64,000 bases of DNA from Sporisorium sorghi (lineage: Eukaryota; Basidiomycota; Ustilaginomycetes; Ustilaginales; Ustilaginaceae): contig JALCCG010000035.1 in assembly GCA_023212695.1 (NCBI GenBank), positions 1-64,000 of the forward strand, in the 5' to 3' direction. Below, piece after piece: positions 33,801 through 41,861 of this stretch. The stretch's first letter is position 1. Each line of letters starts with the position of its first letter. The notes beneath the pieces are model-generated. The model saw only the letters and a program-made list of their open reading frames with translations, searched no databases and was not told the DNA's origin. The position numbers and the translations under genes are program-made.

Positions 33801-34047
33801 CGAGGAGCGGGATAGGGTGACGATGAGTATTGATGGGGAGGTCAAGAGCGGGTACGGGTTTGTCGATGTGCTGCTGCCGCCGGTGCGGGGCGAGCGGGTG
33901 GCATCGCAGGTGGTGGCGTGTCACACTGCGGATGAGGGGACGGGTGGATTCGCGCAGCAGATCGAGGCGGACGAGGCGGTGAGGAATGGCTTGTTGCGGG
34001 TGTTTACGCTGCAGCAGCTGGTTGGGTGGGTGCGAGATGTGTTGTAA
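30862..34047 (+). CDS. Fusion: indoleamine 2,3-dioxygenase + 4'-phosphopantetheinyl transferase
   Basis: One unbroken frame encodes 1061 residues. Residues about 170-720 are an indoleamine 2,3-dioxygenase, which opens tryptophan to N-formylkynurenine using haem: HHFFFTSLLIEARGVEAL, AGQSSMIHAIDVFLDV, YMPGHHRAFL, the presumed proximal haem histidine at 600 in LRDEHMKVAYLYI, and the signature GTGGTDLVSFLRDCR. A Ser/Thr/Ala-rich linker (about 720-770) leads to an Sfp/Lys5/NpgA-type phosphopantetheinyl transferase from about 774: FNISHDSDWVVMAY, the metal-binding VGADVMAL, and FTLWTSKEAYTKNVGLGMG. Such enzymes activate carrier domains of aminoadipate reductase, polyketide and peptide synthetases. 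Both modules keep their key residues. There is no stop or convincing intron between them. The start is the first in-frame ATG; a second lies seven codons on. Its 3' end faces TRAPPC13 at 70 bases. Confidence 0.88.
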   Translation: MTITSSNMAGPSRLSASPKNTVYPVWPDTHDEAEYFEVPPDHFLAQQRGSNKARQPGSSSEHALARPTSTSSAASTSSQASMPFSDAISSPSLQPLSELATAARSGIPALPSSLGHITQTLDRLADAVPRPAGFSTVSEQIPDTSTLAAADFDVDVRSGFLPPEPPVRRLGGLHEQHWEHALDQAKCIPLMHGGGGAIITQHQRLLARRWRRSLRQMPVLPLSDELANDIRYARRGHVVLSFLAHFYIHSQPRKAANDALPVAPQRHWLDRFSRKTAQELQDEQDLADELVGKYLRRVPAAIAVPWVQLSQKLDLPPVLTYATTVLWNWDYIDPTRGLEPDNLRIVETFTATPSEHHFFFTSLLIEARGVEALELMRVSLDEAFVADRVARRRIAGYLNRLAVVLKDLTKLLHDVRNGCDPKIFYWGIRPWFVGSDTVDKGEQPGWHFEGVDPEGVMRVFSGPSAGQSSMIHAIDVFLDVDHTRRKERLNRPAATATGDARGADATFMERMSLYMPGHHRAFLSHLRNISFDDAEVDEEDEVITSVDAAESDTEDEALPRELPHPIRSLALKSKTEDDDEGLPAAYDNALKELKSLRDEHMKVAYLYIVAQARGSPPDAYAPLPKGFTGEPNVDRRLAARAVKAHADAEAEAAAMLDTNSKDNGGGAKGTGGTDLVSFLRDCRVNTIDAFIMAKDAVVATAATATTATTGANASSSSSTAANTVAATSSGQSTSAPPASQNQDDLATRKGSDSTATLQSKLTDLAHPINTDSGLQIWAVDVSAHAEDISEQQLRDHVAALLPGQANAGDREKVLRYYRQVDRVRSLVARLLPRFLLATRFGVALDSIRFSTTPEGRPYISAPPLPVHVDFNISHDSDWVVMAYSVSALSRAASARKVGADVMALQLPRYETDVRSFVQTMDMALTAGETRWVLEPLHAAEGEGKALARLFTLWTSKEAYTKNVGLGMGFDFRRIQFDFPSEERDRVTMSIDGEVKSGYGFVDVLLPPVRGERVASQVVACHTADEGTGGFAQQIEADEAVRNGLLRVFTLQQLVGWVRDVL

Positions 34048-34117
34048 TCGCAACAGAGACGGTTGTGCAGCATTTCGGATTGTGTCTGTGCGAGAGTGAG
34101 AGTGAACAGCAGCGGGA

Positions 34118-36571
34118 TCAGTGAGCACGTACGAGCGCCTCAGCAAGCACGCTGAGCTCGAGCAGCGGCGTCATACATTCCACCTCATCCTCGTCCACAC
34201 TGTCGACAGAGTCGGTGTACGAGAGCAACACGACGCGCAGGGCACCGAATCGCAGCGCGTCGTGCGCCTGCACTTGGTGGTCTACCGCCCACTGGAGCGT
34301 CGCGGGCACACTTTGCTCCGGTCGATCTGGCTGGTCCGAACAACGGGTGAGTGTGCCTGTGGGATCGCGAAGTGCGCGCAGCGTTAGGTGTACGTCCTGT
34401 AGCGGGAGGAGGGTGGATCCGAGCGGGAGGGTGTGTGCGGTGGGGAGGAAAGTCGCTGGCACCGGCGTTGGCGCTGTGGCGTTGCGCGTGAGAGCCTGTG
34501 CGTGCGTCTCGGTGTAGACTTTGTGCATGTCGACTAGGCTGCTCCACGCGAGCACGGGTTGCGGCAGCAGCTTGGGCTCCACTTTTGCCGCCTCGCTGGT
34601 TTCGCTCACCTCTGCTGCAGCCGCGAGCTCCGGCTTCGGCGGCACGGGTGGCACGGGTGTTGCACTGCGACTCGCGCCGTCGGCCGAATCGGGCCGTGCA
34701 GAATCCACACTCCCGCGCGGTGCCCGCAGAGACAGCGAGCTGTTGCGCACCAGGTTCGTCAGGTTCGCCTGCAGCCGCGCCTTGTTCAGCGCCGACACGC
34801 CCGCTTGCGTCGGTGTGGATGTGCGGCTCGGCTGCGGCGTCTTGCGCGGCGTTGAGGGCGCTTCACCCGCTGTAGTGGACGCTTCTACAGCAGCAGCAGT
34901 GGGAAGAGGTGAAGTAGGCGGCGGCGGCTCGATCGAGCAGTGCTGCAGCGCAAGACGCAGCGTTCGTCGGATCGTGATGCGCTGCGAGTCGGCGGAGGAG
35001 GCAGTGGTGCGTCCTTTGCGTGGCGAGGAGGCAATCTCGGACAGCGGGGTGTTGTCGTCGTCAGCATCATCCGCCGTCACTGCCTCGTCGTGCTCTGAAC
35101 CATCCGCCGGACCGCTCTCCTCCGCCCTGTACTCGGCCAACATCAGCGCCGACACGTCGCTCACCGCCACGTCGACGTCCAGTGCAACCACGCTTCCCGG
35201 CCGCACCTCGCGCAGCGTCTGCAGTGCGCTCGGCTGTAGTGTGACTTGCGCGGTTAGCTGCGGTGCGAGTTTGCTCGCCGAGGCGGGCGCGGTGATGGGA
35301 GAAGAGTCAACACGACGCCGTACGAGCTGCGAGGTCTGCAGTCGGCCCGGCTCGCCGAGCGACATTCGCCAGCTGATGTCCAGGTGTCCTAGTGCGTCCC
35401 CGCGGATCGCGTACCCTTCGGCGGAGGTGCCCAGGTCGATCCCCGTCTTCACCGCCTCCTCTGCTAGCGACACCGCCGTGCTGGGCAGCAGCGTGAACAG
35501 GTACTGCCGCACGTCGCCGTCCGCGAGCACTTCCCTCGCGCCCTTCCTCAGCCACATATCCTCCCCTTGCCCCTGACTCAACGACGGCCGATCCACGCTG
35601 CTCCACCGCCACCCTGGCGCCGGCCTTAGCCCCAGCCCCTCGAACACCAACGACGCTCCGTTGCCCGCGACGTTCTGCACCTGCACCTCGAGCTCCACCC
35701 TCTTCCTCACAGCTGCGTCCGGATGGGTGAGCGAGCTGGCGTGCCGCGGTTGATGTACCTTGGTCCGAACAGAGATCGGCGAGCGGTCGACGCTGAACTT
35801 GTAGTACTTGCGGAACGAGCGTTCGATCCATACGACCTGACTGCCTTGTTGGGCGGGGGACTTGTAGCCGACGGTGCAGACGAGCACGTGCGGGCCCAAG
35901 TCCTTGATGTCGTACCCGAGGGCGGTCTCGAGTGGCTGTGCCGGGGCTAGCTCCCACACAGGGCGGCCTTGCTCGTCGACGGCAGTGGGGTCGGGGCTGT
36001 ACCGCGTGGGCGTGGGCAGGATCACATGTGCCAGCTGGTGCCATCGCACGTTGTCGCCATGCTGCGCGTCCGACGCGCCCACTTGCATCTCAACGCGCAG
36101 GCTGGGCTCGCGCACCGCCGTCGCCGCGTCGTTGCGCACGCATAGGTACGTGCGGAACGTCTCGCCGAGGTAGAGCGTCCCGAATGAGCTGGGTAGAACG
36201 AGCAGGTCGCTAATCGGAAAGTTGGCAGCTGCCGACGTTGATCCGCTCACGCCTTGCCAGTGGTTGGATAACAAGTCGTGCGCCAGCCCATCCTCCGTGC
36301 CTTGCCCCACGGCTTTGAGCAGCCCATCTCCCGAACCGCCTTGGCCGAGATCGTACTCGTAGTACGGTTTCTCGCTGACAGCCAGCGACGGCGCAGACAC
36401 ACGCATGACCTTGAGCGAGAGCAGGTGTGGGCCTGCATTGTTGCTGTGCGCCGCAGTGCTCGACGAAGCCGCGGCCGCGCCGGGCTGTGGTAGTGAGGAA
36501 GAAGAGGGTTGATGCGGTGGTCGAGGTGCGCCGGACGCCGCGGCGGGAGGAGCTGGTAGGACGGAAGCCAT
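34118..36571 (-). CDS. TRAPP complex subunit TRAPPC13 (DUF974 family)
   Basis: The product (817 residues) belongs to the TRAPPC13 family, a peripheral subunit of the TRAPPII/III-type Golgi tethering complexes. Family features seen are the N-terminal LLSLKVMRVSAPSL, the block LLVLPSSFGTLYLGETFRTY, the later LGPHVLVCTVGYKSP with FRKYYKFSV, and a C-terminal beta-rich end (GALRVVLLSYTDS). The N-terminal 45 residues are Pro/Ser-rich, and an acidic or Thr/Ser-rich insert of about 150 residues interrupts the C-terminal half. Metazoan members are about 420 residues, so this protein is roughly double. The frame is open further upstream with ATGs in a GCAT repeat, but family-like sequence starts only after the chosen ATG. 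Confidence 0.82.
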   Translation of the reverse strand: MASVLPAPPAAASGAPRPPHQPSSSSLPQPGAAAASSSTAAHSNNAGPHLLSLKVMRVSAPSLAVSEKPYYEYDLGQGGSGDGLLKAVGQGTEDGLAHDLLSNHWQGVSGSTSAAANFPISDLLVLPSSFGTLYLGETFRTYLCVRNDAATAVREPSLRVEMQVGASDAQHGDNVRWHQLAHVILPTPTRYSPDPTAVDEQGRPVWELAPAQPLETALGYDIKDLGPHVLVCTVGYKSPAQQGSQVVWIERSFRKYYKFSVDRSPISVRTKVHQPRHASSLTHPDAAVRKRVELEVQVQNVAGNGASLVFEGLGLRPAPGWRWSSVDRPSLSQGQGEDMWLRKGAREVLADGDVRQYLFTLLPSTAVSLAEEAVKTGIDLGTSAEGYAIRGDALGHLDISWRMSLGEPGRLQTSQLVRRRVDSSPITAPASASKLAPQLTAQVTLQPSALQTLREVRPGSVVALDVDVAVSDVSALMLAEYRAEESGPADGSEHDEAVTADDADDDNTPLSEIASSPRKGRTTASSADSQRITIRRTLRLALQHCSIEPPPPTSPLPTAAAVEASTTAGEAPSTPRKTPQPSRTSTPTQAGVSALNKARLQANLTNLVRNSSLSLRAPRGSVDSARPDSADGASRSATPVPPVPPKPELAAAAEVSETSEAAKVEPKLLPQPVLAWSSLVDMHKVYTETHAQALTRNATAPTPVPATFLPTAHTLPLGSTLLPLQDVHLTLRALRDPTGTLTRCSDQPDRPEQSVPATLQWAVDHQVQAHDALRFGALRVVLLSYTDSVDSVDEDEVECMTPLLELSVLAEALVRAH

Positions 36572-36975
36572 CTTCGAGACGCTGCGACCCTGATAGACTC
36601 CGACTAGCCCTTTGACGCTTTGATCGTGCGTGCGGGATGGCGCTGAGGTTGGGCTTCGGCTTCGATGATGGAGAGAAGAAAGGTAGAGAGAGCGCCTAAT
36701 CCAGGGTTCAAGCGTGTGGGCCGTGCAGAGCCGTGATTTATTTATTTTTTTCTCGTGATTGTTGAATCGCGGCCTTTCACAATTTCGCAAAATCTCTCTC
36801 AGAACGTCATCAAAGCGACATGCTCCTCTGCTTCGAGACGATGATGATGGATGCATGCATGCATGCATGCAATGATGGCTGAAGACGCACTGGCGTTGCC
36901 ATGCTGGTGATGAAGATGATAGGGTGCAGGGTGCACATATATTGCATAAGTTTCTAGAGCCGCTTCGGTGCAACA
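36572..36975. other. Short region between EGH1 3' end and TRAPPC13 start
   Basis: This is the TRAPPC13 leader and promoter on the minus strand. It holds a GATGATGATG stretch followed by four tandem ATGC units (about 36841-36870). No gene is seen. Confidence 0.65.
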
Positions 36976-39489
36976 TCACAGCTCGACCCTCCCCCGCTCA
37001 CCCATGAACCGCTTCATATGATAGTCGGCCATCCACAGCCCAACCACGACGACCGCCGCAATCACAACCAAGCTTCTAACCTGCCCGGCACTCAACCCCT
37101 CCCACCAGAGCACCACATCCGCAGGCACCAACCTCCCCACCCTCGCCACCACGCCGCTCGGGCTGACCAGCCGGCGCCGTTGCTCGAGTCTGCGCCTCCT
37201 GCGTGCCTGTGCATCCTCCAGCTCGATCTTGAGCTTGTGCACCACGCCCGGCCTTGTGTCAGTGTGTTTGACGAACAGCGTCTGCAGCTCGGCGTTGAAC
37301 GTGGTCTTAGCGTCCGTAGTCGTAATACTGAAGCGCTGCTCTTTGTAGTGGTACGCAGGCAGGAAGATTTCCGTCAGCTGCGACTGCGCCCCCTCACTGC
37401 TGCTGTGGGCAAGATTCTTCCAGTGCACCTCGAAGAAGAGCGTCTCGACGTCAAAGTCGGTGTACACCTGTACGCCGGCCACTTTGACCGCGTACGGGCG
37501 GATAATCACCTCCAACGCCCGCCCTCCTCGGTACAGCACATCCGCCTCGTGCTCCGCATTCCTAAAGTCCTGCTTGAGCCCCACCGCACCCGCAGCCTTA
37601 CCATCCTCGTGCACGTGGTCGCCGTTGGTGATGCTGAAGTCTTCAAAGTTCCACCCGTCGCCATACTCGACGCGGTTGTCAGGGTTGTAAGTCCACAAGG
37701 TAAAGCCGAGGCCTTGCTTCTCCATGGCGTTGATGAGCGCATCGAACAGCTCGTGATGCTTTGAATAGTCGCCTGTCTTGTACGCGTGTCGAGCGTTGAT
37801 GTCGAAGGGCAGACCGACCTCGCCAATGACGATGGGCACGTTGCCCAACGACGCATATGCCAACTGCTTGATGGTGCTGATTTGTGACAAGTAGTTGTTG
37901 CGCAGCCCTTGCCTGCCAAAGTGGAGCGCTTTGAGCAAGAACATGCCGCGGCTCAGGCCTTGCACGTTGACGCTCATCCACGAGTGCACTTTGCCAAAGA
38001 GCACGTTGAGGTCGTAGAAGTGCGGCGCGTATACGAAGCCGGCTTCCCCGCCCGGTCGCGGCGTATCGATGAGCGTGCGCGTGGCGTATTTTTGAGCGTA
38101 GGCCGCCTGCTTGTACTGCGTCGCAACGGCAGGATCCTCAATCAGGCGCGCAGGGATCCAGGGTGGGACAAACTCGTTCGGAATCGGCTCGACAAACGTC
38201 AGCGCCTCGGGAGATTTGCGGTTGACGCGCTCGGTGAATCGACGCAGGAAGGGCGCATAGCAGTCGCGGTACCATTCGATGCGCTGGCCTTGGCGTCCCG
38301 GTCGGTGGTCCTTTTCAAAGTAGTCGTACTGCAGCACGACGGGCACTTGCTTGGACTCGTCCCATTCCCATACGCCGTGTGCGCGCCATATGCACGTGCC
38401 GAGTGCGGCGCTGCCTTTTGGGGAGGACGAAAGCCAGCAGGATTTGCCCTTGGGATCGATAGTGGTGGTGTGCGAGACGCGGGTAGGCACAGGCCAGGTC
38501 TTGACGTAGAACTTGACGTGCTGCTTGTATCCGCTTCCGAGCGCCAGAGCTTGGATAAGCGAAGGGTAGTGGCCGATATGCAAGTCGGTGGCATAGTTCC
38601 AAGAGTGGAAATCGTGCAGGTTGATGAGTCCTCGATGCGGTTCGTTGATGGGCTCAAAGCCCAAGCACGCTTCCATGGGTGCTAGTCGATCGGCCAGCAC
38701 GCCGAATGCTTCGATGTAGGACGACTGCAGATACGTTTGCAGCCCGACTTGCTCGTTCGCCACGGAAACGGTGGCCTTGGGGGCGAGAGCGTCACCTGCC
38801 CAGAAGAGCGTCGCCATGGTGCTGGCAGCCAATTTCTGGTATCCTGACGGCCACAGAAACGCTCCAGTGGCTTCCCTCTTGGGCTTTGTCGACGTTTTCT
38901 CGGCTTGGGCTTGGGCTTCTCTCTTTACCTTTTCATCCACACAATGGATATATGCGGCTCCCGTCTCTGTAAACGCCTCGACATCCAAGCCGGCCACCTC
39001 GAACGTCCAGCCGGGCGCACCCGACCCACCACTAAAGCGCGACCACACATCCTGATGCGCACATACAAAGCACTTCAGTCCATACTCGGCCATCAGCTCG
39101 AGCAGCTTCTCTAGATAGTCTATGTATTCCGTATCCACATCGTCCACGGTGGGCCCCTTGTGCGAGATGGACTCCCACGTGACGAGCAGCCGGATGAGCG
39201 GCAGACCCCACGCGCGCAGTCGTGCAAAATGCAAAGGAGCTTCGGACAGCGGGAACGGTCGCCCCACAAACGAGACGATGCGATGCGATTCGTAGAAGTC
39301 TTGGTGTAGATGCGAGAGGCCGTTGGGTGTGGTTGGAAGCTTGCATGAACCGGCTACGTTGACGCCGTGCATGTTGATGGTGCGACCGAAGGAATCGACG
39401 AAATGGCCATCGTGTATGCGGAGGCCAGAGGGGCCGAGTGCGGCGTCGGACAGGTCGTTGGCCGCGTGCTGGGCGTGCTGGCCTGTCAT
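36976..39489 (-). CDS. EGH1: GH5 steryl-beta-glucosidase, EGH1/EGCrP2 type
   Basis: The product (837 residues) resembles fungal endoglycoceramidase-related glycoside hydrolases of family 5. Characterised members (Cryptococcus EGCrP2, yeast Egh1) cleave ergosteryl-beta-glucoside. The barrel starts after residue 30 (NMHGVNVAGSCKLP). The acid/base glutamate is E283 in LGFEPINEPHRGL and the nucleophile is E557 in VIGEVGLPFD; both are intact. VYAPHFYDLNVLF and LWTYNPDN are also family-like. A beta-sandwich region follows the barrel, and a hydrophobic segment near 808-826 (SLVVIAAVVVVGLWMADYH) predicts a C-terminal membrane anchor. There is no signal peptide, so a cytosol-facing active site on a membrane is likely. 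It is divergent from the tocopherol-cyclase-like gene with 333 bases between start codons. Confidence 0.86.
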   Translation of the reverse strand: MTGQHAQHAANDLSDAALGPSGLRIHDGHFVDSFGRTINMHGVNVAGSCKLPTTPNGLSHLHQDFYESHRIVSFVGRPFPLSEAPLHFARLRAWGLPLIRLLVTWESISHKGPTVDDVDTEYIDYLEKLLELMAEYGLKCFVCAHQDVWSRFSGGSGAPGWTFEVAGLDVEAFTETGAAYIHCVDEKVKREAQAQAEKTSTKPKREATGAFLWPSGYQKLAASTMATLFWAGDALAPKATVSVANEQVGLQTYLQSSYIEAFGVLADRLAPMEACLGFEPINEPHRGLINLHDFHSWNYATDLHIGHYPSLIQALALGSGYKQHVKFYVKTWPVPTRVSHTTTIDPKGKSCWLSSSPKGSAALGTCIWRAHGVWEWDESKQVPVVLQYDYFEKDHRPGRQGQRIEWYRDCYAPFLRRFTERVNRKSPEALTFVEPIPNEFVPPWIPARLIEDPAVATQYKQAAYAQKYATRTLIDTPRPGGEAGFVYAPHFYDLNVLFGKVHSWMSVNVQGLSRGMFLLKALHFGRQGLRNNYLSQISTIKQLAYASLGNVPIVIGEVGLPFDINARHAYKTGDYSKHHELFDALINAMEKQGLGFTLWTYNPDNRVEYGDGWNFEDFSITNGDHVHEDGKAAGAVGLKQDFRNAEHEADVLYRGGRALEVIIRPYAVKVAGVQVYTDFDVETLFFEVHWKNLAHSSSEGAQSQLTEIFLPAYHYKEQRFSITTTDAKTTFNAELQTLFVKHTDTRPGVVHKLKIELEDAQARRRRRLEQRRRLVSPSGVVARVGRLVPADVVLWWEGLSAGQVRSLVVIAAVVVVGLWMADYHMKRFMGERGRVEL

Positions 39490-39822
39490 TGTACTCTGTG
39501 ACTGATGATGAATGATAGATTGGCGAGTCAGAGTGAAAGGAGGAAGCCAAGCAAGCAAGCAAGCAAAAGGTCAATCAATGCGCATCAAACTTTGCCAAAA
39601 TTGAAATTTTAATTTTTCGGTGGATATTCCTTTGGCCAAAATTATTTTTCTCATTTTTATTTTATTTTATTTTTTTGTTTCTTTTATTCACGAGCCTCCA
39701 CATTCCCGAGTTCCGGCATGTCGGTGATCCCCCGCACTTTGCACAACTTGTCAGCTTGTCCCACCTTTCTTGCCTTCGCTCTTCCATCTCTTCTATAGAT
39801 TCTATCACTAGACTGAGTCCAT
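39490..39822. promoter_or_regulatory. Divergent AT-rich promoter region, EGH1 / cyclase-like gene
   Basis: These 333 bases separate the start codons of two divergent genes. The centre (about 39595-39690) is strikingly AT-rich, with a near-repeat of GCCAAAATT and a TTTTATTTTATTTTATTT stretch, against GC-rich flanks. It must contain both promoters. No specific factor site was identified. Confidence 0.55.
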
Positions 39823-41706
39823 ATGCTAAGCTCACTGCTCTCAAAAGTGCTGCCGCTGGCAGACGATCCATTCCCACCGACGCACAACGCAGGATCCGAA
39901 TTCGAGGGCTTCTTCATCCGGCTCGAATCGCATTCTGGGCGCTCGTCTGTACAGCGTACGCATGGTTCCTCAAACAAGAACAACGAGGCTACATCAAGCC
40001 TCTTTGCAAAGTCGCCACCATCTCGCATCCCGCGTCCCGTACCCAAGGCGCGAAATGCAGAGTCATCCGCACCCAATTCTCCGCATCAGCTGCGACAGCG
40101 TAGACCGCGCTCCTCGTCCTCCGCATCTGCGTCTTCGTCCTCCTCCTCGTCGTCATCGTCGGCAGCACATGCACCGCCATCGCCCACGCCAGCTGCGCGC
40201 AGCATCTCTCGTGATGCACATCCGCCAATAGACGCCAAAATATCGCCAAAGACAATGTTGACCGATCTGGACCCGCTCATTGCCAGTCCCGAGTCGTACC
40301 TCCCTCGCTCCACCGCGTCGAGCCAGACCTCGTACCACGCCAAAAACGTCCCAGCCACACTACCCACCTCGCTACCAGGTGACCTCATCCTCGTAGTATG
40401 CGAGCTGCAGTCGGCACCCGTCGACGAGCGTATCTGCATCTACCTCCGCTGGATCGTGCATGGCGAAGAAGACGCGCTGCATCGCAATCTCCACTCTTTC
40501 CCTCCTCCTCCAACAGCTTCCGAAAAGCTGCCCACCAACGCATCCAAAAAACCAGCAGAGCGACAAAGCTTCGAGATCATCAAGTACCTACCCTCGTGGC
40601 AGCTCAAGCTCGGGCGCAAGGCGGACAGCCACTCGGTGCAGCCGTTCCGCATCGACCTGCACACGCCGGACGACACCGAGGCTGGGTTCTTTGAGGTCAT
40701 CGCAGACGGCAACGTTGTCGTCGACATGACGCTCGGCAACACGTTACGGTCGCAGCGCGGAGGGAGGGAGGTGGGGACGCGTGTTAGGTTGCGCACGACC
40801 AAGTGTTTGCCCTGGCAGCCGTCTGGCGCGCACTGGGTGCCGATGGGTAGCCGCGGGCCAGAGGGGTGGATCCAGCACCTGGGTGCGCTGTTGCCGCTGC
40901 ACTGGTACGTGCACTCGTCGTCTGCGCCGGCCGAGTTCTCGCTCGAGCACGTTGCTTGTCCATCCGCATCGCAACACCAGCCGCGCGCGCTTGAGCTGGA
41001 CGACGCGGTGGCGGCAGGCCGCGCGCTGCTGCACGTCGAGAAGAACTGGGGGCAGGCGTTCCCGTCAGGCTGGATGTGGGCGCACGCAGCCTCGGCGTTG
41101 CCCCACCCGGGTACTCCATCTGCACGCGCGCAGCCGGCCGTGCGACTCTCGCTCGCCGGCGGATCCATCTTGGCAATGACCGCCTTCCTCGTCGGCATCG
41201 ACATCGCGCACGACCACACCCGCTTCAGCTGGACCTTCGCCCCGCCCTCCGCGCTCGCCCCGCAAATCTCCCTCCCCGTGGGCGGCGCAGCACGCCTGCA
41301 CGCCGGCCCCGGCCTGCGCATGCTGCGCGATTTCAAAGCCAAGCGGTTCACGCTCGACGTGTGGGACCTCACGCGCTGGGCGACCGTGTGCATCCAAGGC
41401 AGCGAGCACAGCTTTGCCACGCAAATCCCAGGCCCGAGCAAAGGTGGCTGGTCGCCAGGCTACTGCCATCACAGCTACAGGTGCAGTGCGAGCATCACGC
41501 TGCGCAAGAGGAGTGTAGGCAGCGTGGTTGCCATGCCGTTCAGGGCTGCGTTGAGCCCCGTTGGCAGTGTGGCGGCCGTGAAGCAATTTTGGGTCGAGGG
41601 AGGCGAGCAAGGAGAGGCGTGGAGGCGGTTCGGGTGGGAGGTGGTGGCGACGGCCGAGCTGGCGGATAGGGTTGCACTCGAGTTCGGGGGTGGTTTTGCC
41701 AAGTAG
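39823..41706 (+). CDS. Tocopherol-cyclase-like protein
   Basis: The product has 627 residues in one exon. The first 150 are Ser/Pro-rich and low complexity. From about residue 180 a beta-rich region begins with a membrane-independent core. The diagnostic block HVEKNWGQAFPSGWMWAHA near residue 406 matches the AEKNWG..FP..W.W signature of the tocopherol cyclase (VTE1) family, preceded by LLPLHWYVHSS and followed by beta strands such as SWTFAPPSALA. In plants and cyanobacteria VTE1 closes the chromanol ring of vitamin E. Fungi are not known to make tocopherols, so the substrate here is unknown and may be another prenylated or terpenoid lipid. No signal peptide is seen. The family call is from the motif only. 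The start is the first in-frame ATG. Confidence 0.65.
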   Translation: MLSSLLSKVLPLADDPFPPTHNAGSEFEGFFIRLESHSGRSSVQRTHGSSNKNNEATSSLFAKSPPSRIPRPVPKARNAESSAPNSPHQLRQRRPRSSSSASASSSSSSSSSSAAHAPPSPTPAARSISRDAHPPIDAKISPKTMLTDLDPLIASPESYLPRSTASSQTSYHAKNVPATLPTSLPGDLILVVCELQSAPVDERICIYLRWIVHGEEDALHRNLHSFPPPPTASEKLPTNASKKPAERQSFEIIKYLPSWQLKLGRKADSHSVQPFRIDLHTPDDTEAGFFEVIADGNVVVDMTLGNTLRSQRGGREVGTRVRLRTTKCLPWQPSGAHWVPMGSRGPEGWIQHLGALLPLHWYVHSSSAPAEFSLEHVACPSASQHQPRALELDDAVAAGRALLHVEKNWGQAFPSGWMWAHAASALPHPGTPSARAQPAVRLSLAGGSILAMTAFLVGIDIAHDHTRFSWTFAPPSALAPQISLPVGGAARLHAGPGLRMLRDFKAKRFTLDVWDLTRWATVCIQGSEHSFATQIPGPSKGGWSPGYCHHSYRCSASITLRKRSVGSVVAMPFRAALSPVGSVAAVKQFWVEGGEQGEAWRRFGWEVVATAELADRVALEFGGGFAK

Positions 41707-41861
41707 CGTTAGCACGGGCAGACTTGTCGATGATGATGAAGATAGAAAAGAATGTGTTGCTTTTGTTGTATACTTTCTACAAGAATCAGATACCCAAACA
41801 AACGAGTGTAGACTATAGACAGAAACCGCATCTTCGAATCACTTGCACACACCATATCTCG

